A stretch of 64,000 bases of DNA from DATFVA01 sp963815785 (GTDB lineage: Bacteria > Bacteroidota > Ignavibacteria > Ignavibacteriales > Ignavibacteriaceae): positions 1 to 64,000 of the forward strand of contig CAWFHZ010000022.1 of assembly GCA_963815785.1 (NCBI GenBank), in the 5' to 3' direction. The notes under the pieces are model-generated. The model searched no databases and had not been told where the DNA came from. It saw nothing but the letters and a program-made list of their open reading frames with translations. Both the position numbers and the translations under genes were made by a program. This document shows positions 51,527 to 64,000 of the stretch, piece by piece (within the stretch, counting starts at the first letter, position 1; the number at the start of each line of letters is the position of its first letter).

Positions 51527-51709
51527 ATGAAAGAAAAAATTATTGGTTTCTTTAATGATGTAGTTAAAGAAATGAAAAAAGTAACCTGGCCGACAACTGA
51601 TGAATTAAAAGAATCAACAGTTGTTGTTATCGTTGTTTGTCTTGTTATTGCAGCTTTTACATATATAATTGATATGGCGATTAATCAAATATTTAAGGGA
51701 ATTTTTTAG
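51527..51709 (+). CDS. secE: Preprotein translocase subunit SecE
   Basis: SecE is the small essential subunit clamping SecY in the inner-membrane translocon. The 60-residue form has the conserved cytoplasmic helix FFNDVVKEMKKVTWPTTDEL and a single transmembrane helix (about 32-52). It lies directly before nusG, as in most bacteria. Confidence 0.95.
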   Translation: MKEKIIGFFNDVVKEMKKVTWPTTDELKESTVVVIVVCLVIAAFTYIIDMAINQIFKGIF

Positions 51710-51721
51710 TTAGCATTACCT

Positions 51722-52258
51722 ATGGAATATAAATGGTATGTAGTTAGGACTTTTTCAGGTCACGAGAATAAAGTTAAAACTCTTTTGGAAAACGAGTTGA
51801 ACGACAATGAACAACTTCGTGCCAAAATTCAGGAAATTCTCGTCCCTATGGAAAAAGTATTTGAAGTTAAAGACGGTAAGAAGAAAAGTAAAACTAAAAA
51901 TTTCTTCCCGGGGTATATTCTTGTTAACGCCGAACTTGATAACCAGGTGAAAGAATTTATTCTTAATACTGCTTCAGTAATGGGTTTTCTTGGAACAAAA
52001 AATAATCCTAATCCTTTACAGCCCGAAGAAGTTAAAAGAATAGTTGGAAGACTTTCCCAGGATGAAAGTAGTGAAAGAATGGAAACTATTTTCAGAACAG
52101 GTGATCTGGTTAAAATAATTGACGGTCCGTTTAACAATTTTACCGGAACGGTTCAGGAAGTAAATGAAGAGAAAATGAAAATAAAAGTAATGGTTTCTAT
52201 TTTCGGGAGAAAAACTCCGGTGGAAATCGACTTTGTTCAGGCTGAATTAGAAAAATAA
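51722..52258 (+). CDS. nusG: Transcription termination/antitermination protein NusG
   Basis: NusG binds RNA polymerase and couples transcription with translation or Rho. The NGN domain starts KWYVVRTFSGHENKVKTLLE and holds FFPGYILVNAEL. The KOW domain contains FRTGDLVKIIDGPFNNFTG, followed by KVMVSIFGRKTPVEIDF. At 178 residues it is complete. It is followed by rplK after 22 bp. Confidence 0.97.
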   Translation: MEYKWYVVRTFSGHENKVKTLLENELNDNEQLRAKIQEILVPMEKVFEVKDGKKKSKTKNFFPGYILVNAELDNQVKEFILNTASVMGFLGTKNNPNPLQPEEVKRIVGRLSQDESSERMETIFRTGDLVKIIDGPFNNFTGTVQEVNEEKMKIKVMVSIFGRKTPVEIDFVQAELEK

Positions 52259-52280
52259 TTTTATCCGATAGGAATACAAT

Positions 52281-52703
52281 ATGGCAAAGAAAATAACCGG
52301 ATTTATCAAACTACAGATACCTGCCGGAAAAGCTAATCCCTCTCCGCCTGTTGGTCCCGCATTGGGACAAAAAGGTGTTAATATTATGGAGTTCTGCAAG
52401 CAGTTTAATGCCAGAACTCAGGATAAAGAAGGATTAATTATCCCGGTAGTAATAACTGTATTTGCAGACAAATCATTCACATTCATTACGAAAACCCCCC
52501 CGGCTGCTGTTCTGCTTAAACGTGCGGCAAAAGTGGAAAAAGGTTCTGCAGAGCCTCATCGTATTAAAGTAGCAAAAGTAACCCAGGCACAGGTAAAAGA
52601 AATTGCTGAACTTAAGATGCCCGATTTAAATGCTTATAATATAGAACATGCAATGAGTATGGTTGCCGGTACTGCAAGAAGTATGGGAATAACAGTAGAA
52701 TAA
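52281..52703 (+). CDS. rplK: 50S ribosomal protein L11
   Basis: L11 forms the GTPase-associated stalk base on 23S rRNA. It shows the N-terminal GFIKLQIPAGKANPSPPVGP, ALGQKGVNIMEFCKQFNA and the C-terminal RNA-binding domain ending GTARSMGITVE. The length (140) is normal. It lies in the usual L11-L1-L10-L7/L12 order. Confidence 0.97.
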   Translation: MAKKITGFIKLQIPAGKANPSPPVGPALGQKGVNIMEFCKQFNARTQDKEGLIIPVVITVFADKSFTFITKTPPAAVLLKRAAKVEKGSAEPHRIKVAKVTQAQVKEIAELKMPDLNAYNIEHAMSMVAGTARSMGITVE

Positions 52704-52725
52704 AAATTTTATAAATGGTGTAGTA

Positions 52726-53421
52726 ATGCAAAATTCTAAAAGAAATAAAGAAATTCAGAAATCAATTGATGTAAAAAAAGAGTACTCAATCATTGATGCG
52801 GTTAAAACACTTAAAGATACATCAAAAGTGAAATTTAGTGAATCAGTTGATTGTGCTGTTCGACTGGGTGTTGACCCGAGACATGCAGATCAAATGGTTA
52901 GAGGAACAGTTACACTTCCAAATGGAACTGGGAAAGAAGTGAAGGTACTTGTAATTGCAAAAGGTGGAAAAGCTCAGGAAGCTCTTGATGCCGGAGCAGA
53001 TTATGCAGGATTTGAAGAATACCTGGAAAAAATTAAAGGCGGATGGGCTGACATTGATGTCATTGTAGCTACTCCCGATTCAATGGGTGACCTTGGTAAA
53101 TTAGGAAGAATTCTTGGACCGAAAGGTTTAATGCCTAACCCGAAAAGCGGAACAGTAACTCAGGATGTTGCAAATGCCGTTAAAGAGGTAAAAGCAGGTA
53201 AAATAGATTTTAGAGTTGAAAAAGCCGGAATTGTTCATACATCCATTGGTAAAATAAATTTTGATGCTGAAAAACTTGCAGAAAATGCACGGGCTTTTCT
53301 TAATACAATAGTCAAACTTAAACCGTCTTCTGCAAAAGGTCAGTATATTAAAAGTATATATCTTTCCAGTACTATGGGTCCTGGGTTAAAGATCAGCAAA
53401 GAAGAAATTATACAACATTAA
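52726..53421 (+). CDS. rplA: 50S ribosomal protein L1
   Basis: L1 forms the mobile L1 stalk and in many bacteria represses its own operon. It carries VDCAVRLGVDPRHADQMVRG, GTGKEVKVLVIAKG and the two-domain signature GRILGPKGLMPNPKSGTVT. At 231 residues it is full length. Any autoregulatory L1 site would lie before rplK; none is evident to me. Confidence 0.97.
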   Translation: MQNSKRNKEIQKSIDVKKEYSIIDAVKTLKDTSKVKFSESVDCAVRLGVDPRHADQMVRGTVTLPNGTGKEVKVLVIAKGGKAQEALDAGADYAGFEEYLEKIKGGWADIDVIVATPDSMGDLGKLGRILGPKGLMPNPKSGTVTQDVANAVKEVKAGKIDFRVEKAGIVHTSIGKINFDAEKLAENARAFLNTIVKLKPSSAKGQYIKSIYLSSTMGPGLKISKEEIIQH

Positions 53422-53486
53422 AAGTTTACGCGCTCAAAAATGCTTCAAGCCGATCCGATTAATTATAAATCTGATACGGGAGAAAA

Positions 53487-54011
53487 ATGAAAAAGAATGA
53501 AAAGGTAGAATCTATAGCCGAGGTTAAAGAATTAATCGATAATGCCAACGCTGTATATCTTACTGATTATTCAGGAATACAAGTTTCGGATATTAATGAT
53601 ATCCGAAATGAATTCAGGAATGAAGGTGTTAAATACAAAGTATTTAAAAATACCTTATTCAAAAGAGCCCTGGATGAAAGTGGAAAGTACTCCAAGTTAT
53701 CTGATCATTTGGTTGGGATGACTGGATATGCTTTTGCTACTTCAGAAAATCCGGTTGCTCCTGCAAAAGTTATCAAGAAATATTTTGATAATATTAAAAA
53801 ACTTTCGTTAAAAGCTTGTTATATAGAAGATCAGTACTATGATGGTAGCAGTTTAAATGAACTGGCTTCTCTGCCGTCAAAGAAGGAGATCATAGCAAGC
53901 ATAATGGGAAGTCTGAATTCGCCTGCTTCCGGAATAGTCGGAGCAATCAATGCTGTTATGAGAGATCTTGTAAGCGTAGTTGATCAAATCTCTAAAAGAG
54001 AAGCAGCATAA
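53487..54011 (+). CDS. rplJ: 50S ribosomal protein L10
   Basis: L10 is the base to which L7/L12 dimers bind. The chain has AVYLTDYSGIQVSDINDIR, VKYKVFKNTLFKRAL and the C-terminal helix that binds L12 (about 155-174). The ATG follows ACGGGAG. The 65-bp leader before it (53422-53486) is where an L10 autoregulatory site is expected, but I could not identify a definite fold. Confidence 0.95.
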   Translation: MKKNEKVESIAEVKELIDNANAVYLTDYSGIQVSDINDIRNEFRNEGVKYKVFKNTLFKRALDESGKYSKLSDHLVGMTGYAFATSENPVAPAKVIKKYFDNIKKLSLKACYIEDQYYDGSSLNELASLPSKKEIIASIMGSLNSPASGIVGAINAVMRDLVSVVDQISKREAA

Positions 54012-54053
54012 TTTTTTAATATAAGAATAAAGAAATATTAGGAGAAATATAAC

Positions 54054-54434
54054 ATGGCCGAAAAAGTAGCAGAATTAGTTGAAAAGATTAAAGGACTTAG
54101 TCTGTTAGAAGCTGCCGAATTAAAAAAAGCTTTGGAAGAAGAGTTTGGTGTTACTGCCGCAGCACCAATGATTATGGCTGGTGGCGGAGCGCCTGCAGCC
54201 GGCGGAGCCCCAGTTGAGGAACAAACAGAATTTGATGTCATTCTTCAAACTGTTGGCGATAAAAAAATTAATGTGATTAAAGTTGTGAGAGCTCATACAG
54301 GTCTTGGTTTGAAGGAAGCTAAGGACCTTGTTGACACCGCTCCTAAACCTGTTAAAGAAGGTGTGTCTAAAGATGAAGCTGAAAAACTCAAAAAAGAGTT
54401 TGAAGAAGCTGGTGCAACCGTTCAGATTAAGTAA
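54054..54434 (+). CDS. rplL: 50S ribosomal protein L7/L12
   Basis: L7/L12 is the stalk protein that recruits translation GTPases. The N-terminal dimerisation domain (VEKIKGLSLLEAAELKKALE) is followed by the Ala/Gly/Pro hinge and the C-terminal domain with IKVVRAHTGLGLKEAKDLVD. The length (126) is normal. A hairpin terminator or attenuator stands between it and rpoB. Confidence 0.97.
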   Translation: MAEKVAELVEKIKGLSLLEAAELKKALEEEFGVTAAAPMIMAGGGAPAAGGAPVEEQTEFDVILQTVGDKKINVIKVVRAHTGLGLKEAKDLVDTAPKPVKEGVSKDEAEKLKKEFEEAGATVQIK

Positions 54435-54468
54435 ATCACACATAGAAGCAGATAATTTTCGTAAGTAG

Positions 54469-54502
54469 TAAGACGGGTGAAGTCCGTCTTATTGCTTTTT
54501 AT
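54469..54502 (+). terminator. Terminator/attenuator between rplL and rpoB
   Basis: TAAGACGG at 54469-54476 pairs with CCGTCTTA at 54484-54491 with a 7-base loop, followed by TTGCTTTTTATATTTTTTT. As in many bacteria this would let only part of transcription pass from the ribosomal genes into rpoBC. Confidence 0.75.
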
Positions 54503-54574
54503 ATTTTTTTGTACACGTTGGTTTCAGGTGCTGCTTTTTAAGTAGTTAATGAACATTTATAGGAGGTTTGTAAT

Positions 54575-57500
54575 TTGAATAATAAAAGAATTTCCTTCGG
54601 TAAGATTGAAAGTGTTATCGAGTCTCCTGACCTTTTAAGTATCCAGAATGATTCTTTCGAAGATTTTGTACAGGTGCGGGTTCTTCCTTCCAAACGGGAA
54701 AACAAAGGATTGCAACAGGTATTTACAGCTAATTTTCCAATCTTTGATAATAAAGAAATTTATAGGTTGGATTTTCTTGAATACTATATTGAAAAACCAA
54801 GATATTCGGTTGTAGAATGTCTTGAAAGAGGGCTTACTTTTTCTGCTCCGTTAAAGGGCAAACTCCGACTATCAACAAAAGATCCGGAAACTGAAGAATT
54901 TGTTAATAGTGTTGAGCAGGAAGTTTATCTTGGTAATCTTCCTTTTATGACAGAGAAAGGTACTTTTATTATAAATGGTGCTGAGAGAGTTGTTGTTTCA
55001 CAGCTCCATCGTTCACCGGGAGTGGCTTTTGCACAAACAGTTCATCCGAACGGAACTCCGATTTATTCAGCCCGAATTATTCCTTTGCGTGGCTCTTGGG
55101 TTGAGTTCGCTACAGATATTAACTATATAATGTATGTATATATTGACAGAAGAAAAAAATTCCCGGCAACTACATTGCTCAGAGCATTAGGTTATGCTTC
55201 TGATGATGATATTTTGAACCTGTTTCAGTTAATTGATGAAATTAATGTTAAAAAAGCTAAGCTTGATGATTATGTGGGAAGAATTGTTGCAAGTGATATT
55301 TTCGATATGTCAACGGGTGAAATTTTTCTTACCAAAGAAAGCACATTAACCGAAGATGATATTGAGAGATTAAAAGAAATTGAAATTGACACCTTAAAAC
55401 TGGTCATTGCTAACACAGTGCCTGAGCAGGATTTAATTCTTAATACATTAAGAAAAGATACTGCCCATACAAGGGAGGAAGCCCTATTTGCAATTTATCG
55501 CCAGTTACGTTCAGGTGAAGCTCCTGATATCGATACCGCACAGGGATTAATTGATAAACTGTTTTTTAATGATAAACGTTATGATCTTGGTGATGTTGGT
55601 CGTCATAGGATGAATGATAAATTAAAGCTTGATATCCCCGAAACTACTACAATATTGACTGTTGAAGATATTATTGAAATAATGAAATATATCATCAGGT
55701 TAAGAAATGGCGAACAAGCAATTGATGATATTGATCATCTTGGAAACCGGAGGATCAGAACAGTTGGTGAACAGTTAGGTCAGCAGTTTAATATTGGTAT
55801 GGCACGTATGGCCAGAACCATAAAAGAACGTATGAATATGCGTGATAGTGAAAACTTTACACCTCAGGATCTTGTAAATGCAAGAACTATCAGCAGTGTA
55901 ATAAATGCATTCTTCGGAACAAACCAGTTATCTCAGTTTATGGATCAGACCAATCCCCTTGCAGAAATGACTCATAAAAGAAGAATGTCTGCATTAGGAC
56001 CTGGCGGACTTACCAGAGAAAGAGCTGGATTTGAGGTACGTGATGTTCACTATACTCATTATGGTCGTCTTTGTCCTATCGAAACTCCCGAAGGACCGAA
56101 TATCGGGTTGATCTCATCTTTAACAATCTTTGCAAGAGTTAACAGGTATGGATTCCTGGAAACTCCCTATAGAAAAGTTACAAAGGGAAAAGTAACAGAT
56201 GAAGTTGAATACCTCACGGCGGAACAGGAAGATCAGTTCACAATAGCTCAGGCTAATGCCCCGATTACTGAACAGGGCAAGTTCCTTAATGAAAGAGTTA
56301 AATCAAGATTAAAAGGTGAATTTCCAATTGTTACTCCTGAAAACATACAATATATGGATGTTGCCCCGGCACAAATAGTTTCAGCAGCAGCGGCTTTAAT
56401 TCCATTCCTGGAACATGATGATGCTAACAGAGCTTTGATGGGCTCCAATATGCAGAGACAGGCTGTACCATTACTTCGTCCGGAGGCGCCTTTGGTTGGA
56501 ACTGGCATGGAGAAGAAAATTGCCACTGATTCCAAAGCTGTAATTATTGCTGAAGAAAATGGATCTGTTGAATTTGTAGATGCTAATAAAATTATTGCCA
56601 GCTACGATATTAATCCTAATAGCATTGAATCATTAACAACATTTGTTGATAAAAAAAGTGTAACCTATAACCTCACTAAGTTTCATGGAACAAATCAGGA
56701 AACATGTGTTAATCAGCGTCCGATTGTACAACAAGGACAGAAAATTTCCAAAGGAGATGTTCTGGCGGACGGCACTTCTACTGATCATGGCGAACTTGCA
56801 CTTGGAAGAAATGTATTAGTTGCATTTATGCCCTGGCGTGGATATAACTTTGAGGATGCTATTATTATAAGTGAAAGAGTAGTAAGTGAGGATGTCTATA
56901 CTTCAATACACATCGAAGAATTTGAACTTCAGGTAAGAGAAACCAAACGTGGAGAAGAAGAATTAACACGAGAAATTCCAAATGTTAGTGAAGAAGCGGT
57001 TAAAAATCTGGATGAAAATGGAATTATAAGAGAAGGTGCTGAAGTTAAAGAAGGTGACATTTTAATTGGTAAAATAACACCTAAAGGCGAAACCGATCCT
57101 ACGCCTGAAGAGAAATTATTAAGAGCCATTTTCGGAGATAAAGCCGGCGATGTAAAGGATGCTTCTCTGAAAGCCCCTCCGGGATTAAAAGGTACTGTTA
57201 TTAAAACCAGATTATTCAGCAGAAAGAGAAGAGATACAGAATCCAAGAAAGTGGAAAAGAAACAACTGGATACTCTTGAACTGGAACATAACCGGAAAAT
57301 TTCAGAACATTATAACAAACTGGTTGATAAATTAACCAGATTGACTGATGGAAATACCACTACCGGTATTCGTGATCTTGACGGTAGTATTGTATTAAGA
57401 AGCGGAACAAGTATTAAAGATACTACTTATTCCACAATGGAAGATGTTACAAAACTTGATTATACACTTGATTGGTTTGAACAGAAAAAATTAAACACGC

Positions 57501-58333
57501 ATATCAATACGGTATACAGAAATTATTTTGATCTTCTTGCTGAACTTGAAGAAGAGTTCAAAAGAGAAAAGATAAAAATTACTAGCGGTGATGAACTTCC
57601 TCCGGGAATCGTTCAATTAGCAAAAGTTTATGTTGCTAAAAAACGTAAACTTTCAGTTGGTGATAAAATGGCAGGCAGGCATGGAAATAAAGGTGTTGTC
57701 GCAAAAATAGTTCCATCTGAAGATATGCCTTTCCTCCCTGATGGAACACCAGTTGATATAATTCTTAATCCTCTCGGTGTGCCTTCCAGAATGAATCTCG
57801 GTCAGCTTTATGAAACAGCATTGGGCTGGGCAGGTAAAGTACTCGGATTTAAATTCGCTACTCCAATTTTTGATGGAGCAAAAGTAGAGGATGTTGATGA
57901 ATGGCTTGAAAAAGCAGGACTGGAAAAAGGTAGTAAAACTACATTAATTGATGGAAGATCCGGAGAGAAATTCCACCAGAAAGTTACTTGCGGGTATATT
58001 TATATGCTTAAACTAAGCCATCTTGTAGATGATAAAATACACGCACGTTCAATTGGACCTTACTCATTAATAACTCAGCAGCCGCTCGGCGGAAAAGCTC
58101 AGTTCGGTGGTCAGAGGTTTGGAGAAATGGAAGTTTGGGCACTTGAAGGTTATGGAGCTGCTCATATTCTCCAGGAAATTCTGACTGTAAAAAGTGATGA
58201 CGTTGCCGGTAGAGCAAAAGTATATGAAGCAATTGTAAAAGGTGAAAACTTACAGGAACCAAATATTCCTGAGTCGTTCAATGTGTTAATTAAAGAGCTT
58301 CAGGGCCTCAGTCTTGAAATGAAAATTAATTAA
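54575..58333 (+). CDS. rpoB: DNA-directed RNA polymerase subunit beta
   Basis: This is the second-largest catalytic subunit of RNA polymerase. The 1252-residue chain has the conserved rifampicin-pocket region (FFGTNQLSQFMDQTNPLAEM, THKRRMSALGPGGLTRERAG), RLCPIETPEGPNIGLI, GRNVLVAFMPWRGYNFEDAI and the end block PLGGKAQFGGQRFGEMEVWA. The start is a TTG with AGGAGG about nine bases before it; no ATG is better placed. There is no unusual split or inteins. Confidence 0.98.
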   Translation: MNNKRISFGKIESVIESPDLLSIQNDSFEDFVQVRVLPSKRENKGLQQVFTANFPIFDNKEIYRLDFLEYYIEKPRYSVVECLERGLTFSAPLKGKLRLSTKDPETEEFVNSVEQEVYLGNLPFMTEKGTFIINGAERVVVSQLHRSPGVAFAQTVHPNGTPIYSARIIPLRGSWVEFATDINYIMYVYIDRRKKFPATTLLRALGYASDDDILNLFQLIDEINVKKAKLDDYVGRIVASDIFDMSTGEIFLTKESTLTEDDIERLKEIEIDTLKLVIANTVPEQDLILNTLRKDTAHTREEALFAIYRQLRSGEAPDIDTAQGLIDKLFFNDKRYDLGDVGRHRMNDKLKLDIPETTTILTVEDIIEIMKYIIRLRNGEQAIDDIDHLGNRRIRTVGEQLGQQFNIGMARMARTIKERMNMRDSENFTPQDLVNARTISSVINAFFGTNQLSQFMDQTNPLAEMTHKRRMSALGPGGLTRERAGFEVRDVHYTHYGRLCPIETPEGPNIGLISSLTIFARVNRYGFLETPYRKVTKGKVTDEVEYLTAEQEDQFTIAQANAPITEQGKFLNERVKSRLKGEFPIVTPENIQYMDVAPAQIVSAAAALIPFLEHDDANRALMGSNMQRQAVPLLRPEAPLVGTGMEKKIATDSKAVIIAEENGSVEFVDANKIIASYDINPNSIESLTTFVDKKSVTYNLTKFHGTNQETCVNQRPIVQQGQKISKGDVLADGTSTDHGELALGRNVLVAFMPWRGYNFEDAIIISERVVSEDVYTSIHIEEFELQVRETKRGEEELTREIPNVSEEAVKNLDENGIIREGAEVKEGDILIGKITPKGETDPTPEEKLLRAIFGDKAGDVKDASLKAPPGLKGTVIKTRLFSRKRRDTESKKVEKKQLDTLELEHNRKISEHYNKLVDKLTRLTDGNTTTGIRDLDGSIVLRSGTSIKDTTYSTMEDVTKLDYTLDWFEQKKLNTHINTVYRNYFDLLAELEEEFKREKIKITSGDELPPGIVQLAKVYVAKKRKLSVGDKMAGRHGNKGVVAKIVPSEDMPFLPDGTPVDIILNPLGVPSRMNLGQLYETALGWAGKVLGFKFATPIFDGAKVEDVDEWLEKAGLEKGSKTTLIDGRSGEKFHQKVTCGYIYMLKLSHLVDDKIHARSIGPYSLITQQPLGGKAQFGGQRFGEMEVWALEGYGAAHILQEILTVKSDDVAGRAKVYEAIVKGENLQEPNIPESFNVLIKELQGLSLEMKIN

Positions 58334-58394
58334 CACCGTAAGAACATTCCTGCTAAAGCAGGCAAATTTTCACTTAGAAATTAGGAGATAAAAA

Positions 58395-62636
<4,242 letters not shown>

Positions 62637-62656
62637 TAATTATTGAGCAATTAAGC

Positions 62657-62692
62657 AATCCGGCTCACTTATTTAAGGAGCCGGATTTTTTT
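62657..62692 (+). terminator. Rho-independent terminator after rpoC
   Basis: AATCCGGCTC at 62657-62666 pairs with GAGCCGGATT at 62678-62687, a 10-bp stem, followed by TTTTTTA. It closes the secE-rpoC block and separates it from the rpsL operon. Confidence 0.9.
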
Positions 62693-62736
62693 ATCGTTAT
62701 TTAGCCTAAAAAGAAAAAGTATTTAATTAGAATTTC

Positions 62737-62767
62737 TTGACTAATTTTAACATATCACCTATATTTG
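62737..62767 (+). promoter_or_regulatory. Bacteroidota-type promoter of the rpsL-rpsG-fusA operon
   Basis: TTGAC (62737-62741), an 18-bp spacer and TATATTTG (62760-62767) match the -33/-7 promoter of Bacteroidota. rpsL starts 33 bp downstream. The same boxes and spacing are seen at 41232-41262. Confidence 0.75.
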
Positions 62768-62800
62768 AAGTCTGAAATTTTTTAAGATTAGGAGAATTTT

Positions 62801-63178
62801 GTGCCCACAATAAATCAGTTGGTTAGAAAAGGCAGAACTCAGATTTTAGCTAAAAATAAAGCGCCGGCACTTGGTGCTTGTCCGCAGAAAAGAGGCGTGT
62901 GTACAAGAGTATATACTACTACTCCTAAAAAGCCAAACTCAGCGCTGAGAAAAGTTGCGAGAGTAAGATTGACCAACAGCATGGAAGTTACTGCATATAT
63001 TCCTGGTGAAGGACATAATCTTCAGGAACATTCAATCGTTCTCATCAGAGGTGGAAGAGTAAAAGATTTACCTGGTGTCAGATATCATATAATTAGAGGC
63101 ACACTTGATACAAGCGGTGTTGAAGACAGGAAAAAAGGAAGATCTAAATACGGTACTAAAAAACCAAAAGCAAAATAA
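62801..63178 (+). CDS. rpsL: 30S ribosomal protein S12
   Basis: S12 lies at the decoding centre. The protein has PTINQLVRKGR at the start, KNKAPALGACPQKRGVCTRV, TTPKKPNSALRKVARVRL (the streptomycin-resistance region, with the usual lysine) and PGVRYHIIRGTLDTSGV. Its start is GTG with AGGAG upstream. At 125 residues it is complete. rpsG follows after 3 bp. Confidence 0.97.
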   Translation: MPTINQLVRKGRTQILAKNKAPALGACPQKRGVCTRVYTTTPKKPNSALRKVARVRLTNSMEVTAYIPGEGHNLQEHSIVLIRGGRVKDLPGVRYHIIRGTLDTSGVEDRKKGRSKYGTKKPKAK

Positions 63179-63181
63179 TTT

Positions 63182-63649
63182 ATGAGAAAGAAAAGAGCAG
63201 AAAAAAGATTTATTAAACCCGACCCAAAGTTCAATGATATGCTTGTTGCCAAGTTCATCAATTCGCTCATGTACGATGGAAAAAAATCCAAAGCAAGAGA
63301 AGTTGTTTACCAGGCTTTTGATATAATTGAAGACAAAACAAAAAAACCGGGCTTAGAAATATTTAAGAAAGCAATAAACAATATTCAACCTTTAATTGAA
63401 GTCAGAAGTCGTAGAGTTGGTGGAGCTACTTACCAGGTTCCAACTGAAGTAAGACCTGAGAGACGTTATGCGCTTGCAATGCGGTGGTTAAAAACTTATG
63501 CCAGGGCAAGAAATGAAAAATCTATGTCTGGCAGACTTGCTGCAGAATTAATTTCTGCATCTAACAATGAAGGTTCGGCAGTTAAGAAAAAAGAAGATAC
63601 TCATAAAATGGCAGAGGCGAACAAAGCATTCGCTCATTTTAAATGGTAA
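63182..63649 (+). CDS. rpsG: 30S ribosomal protein S7
   Basis: S7 nucleates the head of the 30S subunit and can repress the str operon by binding its mRNA. The 155-residue chain has KRFIKPDPKFNDMLVAKFIN, EVRSRRVGGATYQVPTEVRP and KSMSGRLAAELISA. It lies 3 bp after rpsL and 53 bp before fusA. Confidence 0.97.
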   Translation: MRKKRAEKRFIKPDPKFNDMLVAKFINSLMYDGKKSKAREVVYQAFDIIEDKTKKPGLEIFKKAINNIQPLIEVRSRRVGGATYQVPTEVRPERRYALAMRWLKTYARARNEKSMSGRLAAELISASNNEGSAVKKKEDTHKMAEANKAFAHFKW

Positions 63650-63702
63650 TAAATAAGATAAAATAGAACAGATAATTATAAAAGTAATAGACTAGGTAAT
63701 AG

Positions 63703-64000
63703 ATGCCAGGAAAAGTGTTAATAGAGAATGTTAGAAATATCGGGATAATGGCCCATATCGATGCCGGGAAAACTACAACCACGGAACGTATACTATTTTA
63801 TACTGGTCGTTTGCATCGTTTGGGAGAAGTACATGATGGAGCTGCTACCATGGATTGGATGGAACAGGAAAAAGAACGCGGTATTACAATAACAAGTGCG
63901 GCAACTACTTGTTTTTGGGATGATCATCAAATTAATATTATAGATACACCTGGTCACGTTGATTTTACTGTTGAAGTTGAAAGATCTTTAAGAGTGCTTG
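63703..64000 (+). CDS. fusA: Elongation factor G, N-terminal part (runs off the window)
   Basis: The first 99 residues are visible: RNIGIMAHIDAGKTTTTERI holds the G1 motif (AHIDAGKT), EKERGITITSAATT the switch I region, and DTPGHVDFTVEVERSLR the G3 motif. This is the translocation GTPase of the ribosome, in the usual rpsL-rpsG-fusA order. The gene continues beyond 64000; a tuf gene may follow it there. Confidence 0.95.
   Translation, partial: MPGKVLIENVRNIGIMAHIDAGKTTTTERILFYTGRLHRLGEVHDGAATMDWMEQEKERGITITSAATTCFWDDHQINIIDTPGHVDFTVEVERSLRVL

Noticed and set aside
54038..58262. Several minus-strand open frames inside rplL and rpoB
   Set aside because: They are shadows of strongly conserved plus-strand genes and carry no start signals or domains.

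Overview
The window looks like a chromosome segment from an Ignavibacteria-type bacterium (Bacteroidota/Chlorobiota group). The evidence is five or six secreted proteins ending in the type IX secretion type A domain with the QNYPNPFNP signature, Bacteroidota-type promoters (TTGAC, 18 bp, TATATTTG), a low G+C content, and Bacteroidota-type short AMP nucleosidase, DUF1003, UPF0182 and DUF6064 proteins. No rRNA, CRISPR array or prophage was seen.

Region 1 (1-28.4 kb) is accessory and partly decaying. It holds a UPF0182 membrane protein split by a frameshift, an octaheme HAO-like cytochrome c split by a frameshift, a SpoIIE phosphatase, a MacA-MacB-TolC type efflux operon, an M48 lipoprotein protease, a yeast-type cytosine deaminase, a multiply broken ice-binding-like secreted protein, and a broken TlpA-like lipoprotein. 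Between 19.8 and 24.4 kb lies an island in which every gene but the transposase is on the minus strand. Its segments are bounded by inverted heptamers resembling integron core sites (GTTAGGT ... ACCTAAC / GCCTAAC). One boundary is interrupted by an IS110-family element. Just beyond is a seven-copy 42-bp tandem repeat, each unit carrying the same palindrome.

Region 2 (28.4-50.5 kb) is mostly intact metabolism and envelope genes: an amidase, a Rossmann-fold protein, a ptsN-like EIIA protein, then hisS, a small unknown gene, lgt and rlmB in a tight run. Three T9SS-exported proteins follow, then an M16 protease, an aminotransferase, nuoG-nuoH-nuoI (an isolated block of complex I genes), another T9SS protein and the comM-type ATPase.

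Region 3 (50.6-64 kb) is the conserved information-processing block: tRNA-Tyr, tRNA-Gly, tRNA-Thr, a broken second tRNA-Thr, rpmG, tRNA-Trp, secE, nusG, rplK, rplA, rplJ, rplL, rpoB, rpoC, then rpsL, rpsG and the start of fusA. A tuf gene, often found between tRNA-Thr and tRNA-Trp in bacteria, is absent here; the defective tRNA-Thr copy occupies that place.

The most unusual signals are: (a) the cassette-like minus-strand island with an IS110 element at a TGCCGATAA/TTATCGGCA palindrome inside a boundary repeat; (b) the 42-bp palindromic satellite, whose period equals four DNA turns; (c) a 20/21-bp palindrome found inside both a tRNA-Thr copy and a T9SS coding sequence; and (d) the concentration of frameshifts and stops in the first 28 kb, against none seen in the following 36 kb.
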